64,000 nt of DNA. Source: Echinococcus granulosus (lineage: Eukaryota > Platyhelminthes > Cestoda > Cyclophyllidea > Taeniidae). A program made the position numbers and the translations under genes. The notes under the pieces were generated by a model. That model ran no database searches, was not told where the DNA came from, and saw nothing but the letters and a program-made list of their open reading frames with translations. The stretch lies in contig NW_020170420.1 of NCBI RefSeq assembly GCF_000524195.1, positions 492,910-556,909 on the forward strand, given 5' to 3'. Shown piece by piece: positions 38,101-46,146 of this stretch (position 1 is its first letter; the number at the start of each line of letters is the position of its first letter).

Positions 38101-38163
38101 ATTCTTCGGGTTGTGATGAAGTTTCCGCACTTTCTACTGGTGAAGTCATTTTAACATCAGTTT
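13552..38163 (-). CDS. Ephexin-type Rho guanine nucleotide exchange factor (DH-PH), C-terminus unresolved
   Basis: The encoded protein should catalyse GDP/GTP exchange on Rho-family GTPases at the cell cortex, linking receptor signals to actin. I read sixteen exons on the minus strand: 38163-38056, 35671(or 35684)-35295, 33647-33502, 32959-32920, 31439-31239, 29568-29388, 28709-28633, 26523-26347, 23907-23851, 23202-22859, 20992-20834, 20280-20235, 19553-19281, 17981-17886, 17264-17101 and 14118-13552. All junctions are GT..AG, and the phases match if the internal acceptor at 35671 is used. About 1,000 residues are visible. The N-terminal ~430 residues are Thr/Ser-rich and unassigned. WSEMPE and then EVITSEASYYRSL begin the DH domain, LPMQRLTRLKLLVE is the signature DH helix, and KRLVKEGEL opens the PH domain. 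Ephexins normally end in SH3; I did not find it. The family call is firm; the exact paralog and the 5' exons are less so. Confidence 0.85.
14319..15000. other. GEF intron, no further feature seen
   Basis: Part of the long intron between GEF exons 15 and 16. Open frames here have no splice-flanked or domain support. Confidence 0.5.
15000..15090 (+). repeat. Interspersed repeat, copy 3 (partial)
   Basis: Contains CCGCCCGGCGGTATGACC, CTCCGGGCCGTGTCATAGTAGCC and a short tail, matching the GC-rich first half of copies 1 and 2. The second half is absent. Lies in a GEF intron. Confidence 0.5.
15255..15410 (+). repeat. Interspersed repeat, copy 4
   Basis: Has TTTTGGCCTCTAGACCATGTC and AGTAGCCCC, then TTTGTGCGTCTCCAGGGCAG and CTCGGGGCGCTGCG. 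Both halves are recognisable in the same order and spacing as copies 1 and 2, in the GEF intron. Confidence 0.5.
15863..15989 (+). other. Candidate plus-strand first exon inside the GEF intron
   Basis: An ATG opens MANTVPMEDETLHPVEFPPG, ending DYIVMVDQ at a GTGGGT donor (phase 1). A strong acceptor (ACTTTTCTTTAG) lies 37 nt upstream of the ATG, as seen for other genes in this window. The residue composition looks coding. No downstream partner exon was found on the plus strand, and no family is recognised, so this may be chance. Confidence 0.25.
16060..16195 (+). repeat. Interspersed repeat, copy 5
   Basis: Diverged copy with GCCATGCAATTTGCCCC, a TTTTCTTTCATAGTCAGAGA-like block and AGTCTCAAGGCGCTACA. 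It aligns best with the 44.4-kb copy. Confidence 0.45.
17101..17264 (-). CDS. GEF exon 15, PH domain N-terminal half
   Basis: This exon encodes RIAISDKRLVKEGELKSAS and, further on, KPETFYLILFHDLLMVTKLK. It is the first strands of the PH domain: 'S-x-R-x-LVK-x-GEL' followed by the 'LFLF-x-DLL' strand. Acceptor is CATGTTGTAG and donor GTGAGT, phase 0 to 2. His replaces the usual Asn in the LF-N-D position. Confidence 0.9.
17886..17981 (-). CDS. GEF exon 14, DH-PH junction
   Basis: A phase 0/0 exon encodes LLSESESEKQLMDEKARLL and then ALSSALEFPENVK. It corresponds to the last DH helix and DH-PH linker (family pattern ...R-x-ME-x-x-E-x-L-x-x-x-L-x-F). Acceptor is AAATCTACAG and donor GTGGGG. Confidence 0.82.
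19281..19553 (-). CDS. GEF exon 13, DH signature helix
   Basis: The exon reads KAIARMHAHPEVGKNRLDS and then FLALPMQRLTRLKLLVEV, the hallmark 'LP-x-QR-x-TR-x-xLL' helix of all DH domains that contacts the Rho switch regions. A ~30-residue acidic/Ser insertion (SDSEEDVVTGSTETMTPGE) follows, then QLENSSIALRELKR at donor GTGAGC. Phase 0/0. Confidence 0.92.
20235..20280 (-). CDS. GEF exon 12 (46 nt), DH domain
   Basis: A 46-nt exon between acceptor CTACCTTCAAAG and donor GTAACC encodes LYDDGYDKKLAYAAE. Its single leading base completes the phase-2 codon of exon 11. The segment aligns with the short helix between the NQ-x-YQ and P-x-C regions of the DH domain. Size and phase fit, but the sequence match is modest. 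Confidence 0.65.
20834..20992 (-). CDS. GEF exon 11, DH domain middle
   Basis: A phase 2 to 2 exon encodes RFLKDLEARWSSQKP, then SDLIVKHAGSVQFEPYLTY, then LRNQTYQVAAYRRL. This matches the DH segment around the Y-x-x-Y-x-x-NQ-x-YQ motif. Acceptor is AAAATTAG and donor GTAAGC. Confidence 0.88.
22859..23202 (-). CDS. GEF exon 10, DH domain start
   Basis: The exon opens AMFEVITSEASYYRSLQVL, the conserved region 1 of ephexin DH domains, and ends LSPTEKHHLFSNVLLICMA then SER at donor GTCAGT (phase 2). Between them lies an atypical insertion of about 65 residues, Ser/Gly/Asn-rich (SSGAENDNDNTPAQGNEG and so on). It sits in the loop where the human family has roughly 15 residues. The acidic Glu after the TS pair, which contacts the GTPase, is intact. 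Confidence 0.88.
23851..23907 (-). CDS. GEF exon 9 (57 nt)
   Basis: This small phase 0/0 exon encodes VLSGNLVASLTRHEIQLQE between acceptor AACTCTCTAG and donor GTGAGT. It corresponds to the conserved GLL-x-x-LSPEE-x-x-LQE stretch just N-terminal of the DH domain in ephexins, and it joins exactly to AMFEV in the next exon. Confidence 0.82.
24065..24102. repeat. Near-perfect short inverted repeat (hairpin)
   Basis: Arms ATTCGTTATTTACTCT and AGAGTAAATAGTGAAT flank a six-base loop GTGTAG. Fourteen of 16 positions are complementary, and the other two would pair as G-U in plus-strand RNA, so a 16-bp stem can form. It lies in a GEF intron about 160 bp upstream (in transcript sense) of exon 9. It is too short for a typical microRNA precursor. 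Confidence 0.55.
24700..26340. other. GEF intron, only a shared palindromic segment noted
   Basis: Between GEF exons 8 and 9. A TGTCACAAATATGTGACAGG segment near 25,825 recurs in diverged form near 13,398 (GTCACGAATATGTGAC), suggesting an old dispersed repeat. A 110-codon minus-strand frame here has no recognisable domain. Confidence 0.4.
26347..26523 (-). CDS. GEF exon 8, linker into the DH domain
   Basis: Acceptor TATTGTTGCAG and donor GTAGGG bound a phase 0/0 exon. It has an Ala run (LDAAAAAVGE) and a TETETV stretch, and ends CRIAWSEMPE. The Trp-x-x-Met/Leu-Pro pattern just before the DH domain is typical of ephexins and anchors the family call. The sequence is GC-richer than its neighbours because of GCC/GCG codons in the Ala run. 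Confidence 0.82.
28633..28709 (-). CDS. GEF exon 7
   Basis: A 77-nt exon (acceptor ATTGTTTCAG, donor GTAAGT), phase 1 to 0, encodes PGVVIEEASEKDQKESK and then VLEGGTSG. Its first two bases complete an Ile codon begun by exon 6. It is a highly charged linker. Confidence 0.72.
29388..29568 (-). CDS. GEF exon 6
   Basis: Acceptor ATCACTTTCAG and donor GTGAGT enclose a phase 0 to phase 1 exon. It encodes AKANDPSESPVSIFFNGSL, then DVASLTKMFEEATKTTLLS, then NNFFGDLTMSQRPAIE. The Ser/Thr content suggests a disordered regulatory region. I recognise no domain. Confidence 0.72.
31239..31439 (-). CDS. GEF exon 5, second Thr-rich motif
   Basis: After acceptor TTGTTTGTAG the frame runs ECERQFATRLNITKTPPS, then SENGQTTK with a Thr5-Leu-Arg motif echoing exon 2, then SLFDGLPLYQGYG. 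The open frame continues to a stop at 31,128, but that part is T-rich and intron-like. I placed the donor at CAC|GTAGGT, which keeps phase 0 into exon 6; CCT|GTGGGT a little downstream is an alternative. Confidence 0.6.
32920..32959 (-). CDS. GEF exon 4 (40-nt micro-exon)
   Basis: A 40-nt exon between acceptor CTCAACTTTTAG and donor GTGAGT encodes SLSNDDSAAMTALR. Its one leading base completes the phase-2 codon of exon 3 exactly and it ends in phase 0. The double phase fit is the main support for such a short exon. Confidence 0.6.
33502..33647 (-). CDS. GEF exon 3
   Basis: Bounded by acceptor TTTGTCTCCAG and donor GTAAGT, phase 0 in and phase 2 out. It encodes an acidic GKSGDEELAEGAS segment followed by AKTTTKTVRKRVTTS, a third version of the K-T(n)-[L/V]-R motif, and ends RHTKVDSK. 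There is no catalytic domain. Confidence 0.72.
35295..35684 (-). CDS. GEF exon 2, threonine-rich
   Basis: The frame contains NTTTTTSTITDSNGRVKK, then a Lys-Thr6-Leu-Arg motif and a Thr4-Val-Arg-Arg motif, then a Pro/Gly-rich stretch ending QTSEVVE at donor GTAAGG. Two acceptors 13 nt apart are possible: CTCGCAG at 35,685 (phase 0) or CCAACAG at 35,672. The second restores phase with exon 1. The Thr runs come from ACC/ACA/ACT mixtures, so they are protein-level rather than pure microsatellite repeats. Confidence 0.7.
38056..38163 (-). CDS. GEF exon 1 (first visible, probable start codon)
   Basis: Acceptor TTTGTTTCAG precedes the exon and donor GTAAGT follows it. An ATG at 38,149-38,147 opens MTSPVESAETSSQPEE, a Ser/Glu-rich start that is plausible as the N-terminus. 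The acceptor 14 nt upstream of this ATG implies a 5'-UTR intron, a spliced-leader acceptor or a further upstream coding exon. The exon ends in phase 1, which fits exon 2 only if the inner acceptor is used. Confidence 0.55.
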
Positions 38164-38249
38164 CTGAAACAAAATAAGTAGCATAAGAGAAAAGGTTATT
38201 CAAATTCCTCATTTTTTGGTATGCTTTAACGTTGAAAATATGATCCAAA

Positions 38250-41200
38250 ATTCAGCTTTTATTTCCACACCTCCTTCCCAGCCAAATAATCTTGGTATTT
38301 TGCAGTTTGGTGTGTTTGGGAGAAAAGGGAGACACGTAAACAGCTTTATCGTTGCCACACTTAACCCGCGGTTTTTTAGCCCACCTTATCCGGATATGCT
38401 CATTTAAATTCATTTAATTGCTTTGCGCCGTCTTTGATCCCTTGCTTTACTATTTAAAACACAAAAAGTGGGCATAGGATGCACCAAATTGAATGCCTCT
38501 CGTGAGGTTAAGGGTTCTTTCAATGACAGTAAACATGTTTTCCCTTTTTAACTGTCTCGGATTTTGTGATCCTCTAAAATCGGTTAAAGGCAGACCAGAG
38601 GAATGATGACACGTGATACCGATTTATGAGGCATTTATCGAAGAGGCCAATCTTACATCCTTTTTGTTGTTGTTTTGAGGAAAGCATTGGATTTTACCAC
38701 CGCCATCTAGGTAGCACGAGATTCGGGCAAAAAGCGTATTCTCCTTTTAGCAAATAATTTGTAAGGAAGGATGCGTTTTCGAGTAAAGTTAACTAAATTT
38801 CTTTTGTAAGAAAGGCTGTTTGTCAAGGAGGCCTTTTTTTGACCGCCTTGAAGTTGACCTACTTAAATGATTAAGGGCTGTGTGAGGGCTTTCATTTTGA
38901 GTGAAAGATTTGGCAATTACTGGCGTGAGCGATCTCCAAGGTGTTTGGAAGCAATTTATTTTTTATTCTTTTAATGACTTTCGGGAAATATGGAATATTT
39001 CTTTTTGCTGATGGAGCAGATTGGCCAGACTTACCTTTGCCCAAGGGTTTATTTTTATCCTATGCGATTTTATCGCTGTTTTCCCACAAAAAATGTCTTT
39101 TTCTCCCTTTGATGTCCATGGTTTGGCAGTGATAAGCATGTAGTTGTCGTCTTCTAGGATGATTTTACAAAAACTTTAAATACCATCCTTCATCAAACAC
39201 GCCTTACTGACCGATCTACCACATTTCTAAGTCACGAATTTCTTAGATTTCATCAGTCATGAGCTGTGGAAGGACACTACTTCACTTCTTCCACGTGGCT
39301 ATGGCAACACTGCAGGTGAGCTGCCACCAGCTTGTCACTACTCACAGCCATCACAAATGAAGCCTTTTCTACCAAAATATTTCCAAGATTGCATTTTGGA
39401 GAGTGGGAAATGATTGATGAAAGGAAGAAGGCAAGGTGTAATTCCCTAAAGGGACAAAATCTCTTCGAGTGACTTGTTTTTGCTCTTTCGGATACCGCGG
39501 CACAGAAACTATAACCTTATTGCCTCCTTTTTACGCAATGAGACGTTATTTGGACAACAAGTTCTGTATCCCCTTTGGAGTCATTTTAGAGATTGCATTC
39601 CCAAGTCTCCTTTATCCCCAGCACGTCTTTTCTTTGTGTGGCAGAAAAGCATTCAGCCACGATGAAGTTTTTTCAGATCTACGGTGTGGGTCCATTCCAA
39701 GTGCAAAAGTGCTTTAGAACTGTGCCTTTTGTAGGCCGAAATTTTGAAATGGAGCGCCTGAAAGGGCGTGTATTACAGGCGCCATGGTGGAGGTTAGTGC
39801 AAGGTTAAAAGTACCCGCCCCCTCTCCTCATTAGTACAAAGTAACCTCTCAAAATGATACTGCTTGTTTTTTTCGTCGCGTGATAAATAAGATCTAGCGT
39901 TAAAAAAATGAAGTAGTCACGGTAACACGACCTCGTGCTTACCCAAATCAGGTGCCTTGTGTTTTGGCCTCCCACCCTTTCACCACCAAGGTGACAGATT
40001 TAATTCACAGCATAGAAATAAGCAGTTACAATGCACGCCTGATTTTTTTTTCATTTGCTGAGTTTAGCTTGAAGCGTGATGTGTTGGCTACACTTTTACT
40101 TGATGGGAAGGAGCTAATGATGAAATGACAACTTGGCGCGCAAGATTTGTTTGTTTCTTCTACTTTAAACAAAGCGTTCCTCGCAAGGCAGTATTAGGAG
40201 TGGAGTAATTCTGTGAGACATCGCAGTCATCCTGTGTCTTACGCAAATTGCAGCCTCCAGAAAGTGGATCACTCACGAACAAGTTGTGCGTCAAGTGTCA
40301 TCTGCCAGCAAAATTTCAATGACTTGGATTTCTTTGCTGACTAAATAACGGAGCATGTCTTTATGCCCCTATCCAGTCATTTAAAGCGGTAAGCACTTTC
40401 ACTTTTGAAGAGTTGTGGATAATCGTGGAGTTTTCAACTGCATCATAAGCAAATCCACCTACTTGACTATCTAGAAATGCCAACCAGCCATTTGCCAATG
40501 TTGGAGAAGAAACCCGCCTACTGAAATCTGCAACCATTTCAGTAGTATGTACCGATCACTAACCTTGGTGCTTCTTTATGTAACCTTATCATACAAAAGG
40601 GTGAAAAGAATGTTTGATAAAAACAGACTGCGTGCATATATGTATGTATCCGTCTACGTAAACCGTTGAAGGAAGAAGTGCAAATACCACCAATCGCCCC
40701 TCTTCCTTTGTTGCTATTTCTGTTAAAAATAAGCGCAAAGTGCTGACAAGTGAGGCAGCCAACACCTAGAAGGCTTCAGTGGGTATTCAGAATGAAGGGG
40801 GGAAGGGAGGTGGAACCCCAAAAGCTGCAGATGGTGGTGCGTTGCCTTCTTCTTCCACCTTGCTTTTTTTCACCTATTGTGCAATATACTGTGTTTCCGA
40901 GAGCGCAGCTTACGTGTCTACACCCTCTGCTAGACTGAAAAGTCACTGGCAGTAGGGTAGTGCTTTGACTATCAATTAGACGACGGCAAATGCTACAATT
41001 GAATGCTCTTTTTTTATAATCAACGAGAAATAAATCTATTTTTTAAACTGATAAGAGTAAAAAATTTTCCGATCCATCAAAGGTTAAATAACTTTGTGCA
41101 GAATTGTTGACTATTTAAAATGCTTTACCACTTGAAACATTAACGATGCACCTTTTCAAGCGTTAAATGGGTGGCACAAGGTGACATTAAACACAAGGTA

Positions 41201-44200
41201 GTGACATGATTACATTAAAATCGTCCCCCTAACACTAGTAAATGCCTGTATGTGTGTGAATGGTGATGTTTTCTATGCGTGATGGTGGTGCTGTGTGGAG
41301 GCATCTCAACTGACTAACTTGGTAGTTGAAAGGGGTTCAAGCCAACCACACTCATGTGATTATGCAGGACTAATCATTAGCCGAAAGGCCAAACAGCGCT
41401 GTGCCACATCAAGGTTATTTCTGGCTGGCAAGATAGACGTGGATTTGACTATGCCCCCTTTATTATTACTTTTTCTAAGGTATAAATACAAAATTGTGCC
41501 TTGTTATGATTTCACAGGAGGAGGTTGAAGTAAACTAATTGCTTCGGTCTAAGCAGGACAATTGTTTCCACCCTACAATTCCGAGCCACGTTTGGAGCTA
41601 GGCAAAAAGCAAAAAACTTGCAAGGAATGAAAAAGCATTGTCTACGCACAAAAGACCCGCAAATTTGAAGGGCGAAAGAATTGGAATTCCGCCCTGTAAT
41701 CCCAAACATCCCAATCTCTTTTTACTCCCTGGTTAAATTACTCGCCACATTTGAGTTGACACCTGACAACAGGCTCGCCACAGAATTGGTCTCTAGGGTG
41801 AAATATACAAGAGATACTACTTCTTTCCTAGGAGCACAAGACACGACGGTGGACGGTCAGAGTTACTCTCGTTTTTTTGTGCAACCACTGCCTGATTTGG
41901 ACCTGTGGCCGTGATAGCCCAATTAATGAGGTAAGTAGAGTTTCCACTTCTCCCATCCACACTGAGGGAGGGCTTATTATTTTTTTAGTTGTCATCCCCC
42001 TATGTTGCTCTGCTTTATGGCAGTTGAATACGCATTTAATTGAATCACCAACCCCGGGGGCACAAATTGAATCGGCGGCAGTGGGGAACTTCTTAGTGTC
42101 AAAATGTCCCCATTCTGTAGGCTGCTGGGATTCAGCACCTGGGGATAAAAGTCCACGGCGCTTTGCAACATGACATGCACACCACATAAAATGCACCATC
42201 AACTGCGTGCGTAATTTGAAACGGCAAATTCGATACGCCGATCACCATCAACAGTGAGACAGGTGAGGAAAAGTAACACCTGTGGGGATATTTTCAGCTT
42301 AGTTATTAGTTGAACAAGAAACGTTTGTAAATTTCGTTTTTCTGTCTTATGTAGCTCTAAGATGCACTTTGGCGAAGTAAGGCGACTAATGCGGCATTTA
42401 AAATTGTTGACATTTGATTAAATCACTTTTCCCTGTTTTGGGGAGGCGCAAGGTGACGCGTGTTTTTAATTTGCTGGTGGAGACGACATGTGTCAAAGGG
42501 TATCGCGTAGGTCATGGTCTGGAAAGGGTCACGTAACTCAGACCTCCTGCGTGGAAGGGGAAGGGCGGAACAGTTTACTGATCCGCGCTAGCAAGATCAC
42601 GCGTCGTTGTAATTGCAAGGTGATAAAATTTGGCGGTGAAAAGGAGGTTATTTTAGCGGCAATAATGAATAAGAAGTAGATATTCCTCGTCAAAACAAGA
42701 ATGAAGTCAATTTCTTAAAGTTCCATACCGAGTGTCAGAACCGTAACTCAGTGAAATTCTTTAAAAAATGCGAACTTAAGTGCAAGGTCAACTTGGTTCT
42801 GCCTAACTAGAACATAATAACAAAAAAAACTGAACAAAAAGTAGCTTCACTTCTAAAAAGTAAAAATTTGGCAGGATTTGATACAATTGATCTTCAAGGG
42901 GCTTATTTTAGCGCTGAGTAACAAATGCCCCTAAAAAGCAGGTCACCATGATAAAATCAAAGAAGCATATTAATATTTCAAAATATTGTGATAGACAGAC
43001 GGTAATTTTGTTGATAATGATGTAAAATGCTTAAAACAAACAAATTGACAATTCCTGAGCATGTTTCTTCTGAAAAGTGATTTTCAGTAAACATGTAATT
43101 AACAAAAATATATGGGAGGCCTCATAACTGCACGCAAGTGTAATCCAGAAAAATCGAAGAAAAGTACTAAAAACCCATGCAAAAACTAAAAATGCTGCAA
43201 ATTAAGGCTGCCAAAATAGAGATACTATCTAACGGTGTTTTAACTAAAGTTTTAGAATTAAAAATACTTGTGGATAGAACAGAAAAACAACTATTTTCTG
43301 ACCAGAAAGCACCAACAGCTCATAATGTGTTAAAAAAACAAAAAGCACTTTTGTGGTAATGTAGGATTGCTGTCAGAAGCGTTTAACTCTGTGGGCGAAG
43401 GCCAAAACCAAAACACCAAGGACTAACTCACCCCAACCACAGTTTTCTCTTCCCACAATTGTCAAGGCCATATCCCGACTTCAACATGCGGTGCGTGCAA
43501 ACAAACACCAATTAATTTGCAAATTGCTTTCCTGAATCCTGGTGTTTAATGCCAGTATTTTGTGCTTAGACGGTTTTTAAAAATAATTACACAGCCTAAC
43601 AACCTTTTATTAAGTGCTGTGTTGCGATAATTATTGCAAAAAAGGCTCTTTTAAAAAGTGTCGACCAGACTCCAAACCGTAGGTCACACACTTTTCTCTT
43701 ATCCGAAGTTAATGCATTTGCCAGTTATAAAACTTTTTGTGGGGCAACTTTATCCAAAAAAACAAACCTTTTCCATTGTAAAAGTTCGCGGTGCATATTT
43801 AAACGCGAAAATATGCAGAGCTTTCCTGGTTCCTATCCTTTCCCCTGCTCTCAATATTCTTTGAATCAATAGGTTGATTCAATTGAGATATGCGTATTAG
43901 GTAGAGTTGAAGAGGACTGGTACAGAGAAGGCAAGTTATTCGTTTTTACCTAATTGTAAAAAGGGGTATGGCCCTGGTTGCTTGATTCTCGGTTTTGGTA
44001 TAGAGCCACTTTACATCTCTGCCATTGCACATTCTCAGGGTGGGCATGCCTTCGAGACATAGCTGTGGAGCAAGACTCATCGGTCTCCGCTTCCCTATTC
44101 CTAGCGTTCCTAGACAAGCCCGATTGATTCATTTCGGACATATTTATTGAAGATTTAAAGATGGAGAGGGAAAATACAACGTTCAAGAAGGAGAGAACCG

Positions 44201-44340
44201 CAGTCACTAAGTACGGAAGAGGACGATCCGGTCACGAGATTCGAATTTTCTCCTTGCCACCTCCATGAAAGTTACCTTAAAACAACATAGGTATTACATA
44301 GCTGTAGCCCCAGGCCCTGCTGTGTGTCAAATGTGTATTG
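38250..44340. other. Long intergenic or upstream-intron stretch, no gene supported
   Basis: This stretch lies between the first visible GEF exon and a repeat cluster. It may hold GEF 5'-UTR exons or promoter DNA, but I could not recognise a coding exon on either strand. The open frames (up to 124 codons near 41.8-42.2 kb) lack splice context and family signal. Confidence 0.45.
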
Positions 44341-44620
44341 TAATACAATAGTGTTTTGCCCTCGGTTCTGGTCAGGCGCTACTTTTGTACTTTGAATTAG
44401 CCCCCTTGTACCTCGCTGGATGGGCTGGCCTTTTGGGCCATGTCAATAGCCCAGACACCCTCTCCGTGCTGAATAGATATATTCTGCCCAAGTATTGCGT
44501 CTTCTTTCATCTTCAAGGAGTCTCAGGATGCTACAGTATGTTCTGCCTGAGCATCATATCGTCTTTTATATTTTGGAAGAGCCTGGGGCGCAACAATAAC
44601 AATAACTTAAAACACCAGCT
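44340..44620 (+). repeat. Interspersed repeat, copy 6 with duplicated tail
   Basis: Contains CCTTGTACCTCGCTGGATGG, GGGCTGGCCTTTTGGGCCATG, then GCGTCTTCTTTCATCTTCAAG with GTCTCAGGATGCTACAG. The tail block appears a second time (CATCATATCGTCTTTTA then AGCCTGGGGCGCAACA), so this copy carries a partial duplication. Confidence 0.55.
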
Positions 44621-46100
44621 ACAGGTCAACAAAAGTACGACGATAAAACTAACTTTGCTTTATTTGACCTTGTATTTTGATTTGTTTTGTAAAAGCGCGA
44701 AACCAGTTTACTGAGATTTAAGCCTAGGACATGCCCTCCCCTCGTACAGAGCCACGATCCAAACATCAATGAGCATTTCTCCATTCAAGTTGATTACAGG
44801 TCACAAGTCTATCAACACCTTCTTGCCAAGCACTGACGAGGCAGCCAAAAGTGTTTAAGAGTGCATAAGGCGTTTAAAAGAAGACGTAAAACTTTTAACA
44901 TCGCATACAAACATTTACGATTGTCTTATATTAAACAGAAGATATACTATGACCAACACAGCTGGAAAAACGTCTACTGTGGAGATTTAGTGCAAATTTA
45001 CGGGCCAATACTTACCTAAAACACATTTTAAATTTTATCACCCATGGAACAGGAACCCATTTCAAATGGTGGAAGTGCCCTCATACAAACAACCTCGGCC
45101 ACAAAGCACAACCAGGCACCCAGCTAATAACCCTTCACTACAACAAGATACGACTATGCAAAGGGGCACCACCGGGGAGATATGGAGGTAAGCAGATAAA
45201 TTAATTTTTGTGAATGAGGGGCAGTTAACATCCTTCAACCCGAAGAAAAGTCCCGTATCCAAAACTTCCTAAACTTGTAACCACTCCCATTTTAAATAAC
45301 TAAACAGTAACAACTTACACTCAAGTCCTTTTTAAACCTAACTTTGTAGTCACTTGAAAGTGATTATTATACTAAATTAGATCTATAATGCACCTAATTT
45401 TCCTCCGGGCCTACGTCGAATTTCGCATACAGTTTTTAATCGCAAAATTACCCCTTTCTTTATATAAGCGCAGATTAATAGTAATAAAAAGCTTAAGCAA
45501 ATGAATGGCTTTTTAACAACCATTAATACTGATGAACAGTGTATCCTAACTTTTGTTTCACTAGGTCACTGAAGTGCTTCTTGTGTGTAGCGCCCTATTG
45601 TATTACTCTTTGCGTTCGTGGTGCGCGAGTGGTCGTGGTTTCCAGCTTACTCGTAAGACTGTGGTTTGCGCATGGATGTGAACTACTAGAAAGGTCCCTT
45701 ATCGCTTTGCTAGCCAACTTTTAGCTTCTTTTTAAGGAATTCTTGTGACCATTCTTGCAGCATTTTGCTTACAAAAGAGGTGCGTGAATTTGATACATTT
45801 CAAAAGCATGTTTTTCAGTCTTAAACTTTCGCTGTATTCGCATTTGTTTCCATTTTTTTGGAGCTACACAGGTCCAGGGTGTGCGCTGTTTTGTTTGGTT
45901 AATCAACGTGAAGTATCCAATCTTGCGAATCTACACTCCAGTTTTCTTGTTCCCTTTACTTATTACTTGAACTTGGTTTTTTTTTAATTTCTGGTATTAT
46001 GTTCTTCCATTCTAGTTTCTTGCGGCGGCTTTTGTAATTTGGCATATTATACGATTTAACAATATTCTAATAGCCTGTTTTTCAAATGCATATTATCATA
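44621..46100. other. Upstream region of the four-TM gene
   Basis: No coding exon is recognised. The region is AT-rich with poly-T runs and ends in the polypyrimidine tract and CTGCAG acceptor at 46,103-46,116. A promoter or 5'-UTR exon of the plus-strand gene may lie here but cannot be placed. Confidence 0.4.
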
Positions 46101-46102
46101 TC

Positions 46103-46116
46103 GTTCTCCCCTGCAG
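46103..46116 (+). promoter_or_regulatory. 3' splice site before the four-TM coding exon
   Basis: The sequence GTTCTCCCCTGCAG is a good polypyrimidine-AG acceptor 30 nt before the ATG. It indicates either an intron in the 5'-UTR or, in a flatworm, a possible spliced-leader acceptor. No upstream donor exon was identified. Confidence 0.6.
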
Positions 46117-46125
46117 TGAAGGTTA

Positions 46126-46131
46126 ATGTGA
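46126..46131 (+). promoter_or_regulatory. Start-stop element (ATG TGA) in the 5' leader
   Basis: An ATG followed directly by TGA sits 21 nt upstream of the main ATG and in the same frame, inside the exon that starts at the CTGCAG acceptor. Such minimal upstream ORFs can lower translation of the main frame. The TGA also closes the reading frame upstream, which fixes the start codon at 46,147. Confidence 0.5.
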
Positions 46132-46146
46132 TCGTCTGGGCAACAA

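Noticed and set aside
41828..42202. Overlapping open frames on both strands (124 and 98 codons)
   Set aside because: Long frames on both strands of the same DNA without domain or splice support point to low stop density, not genes.
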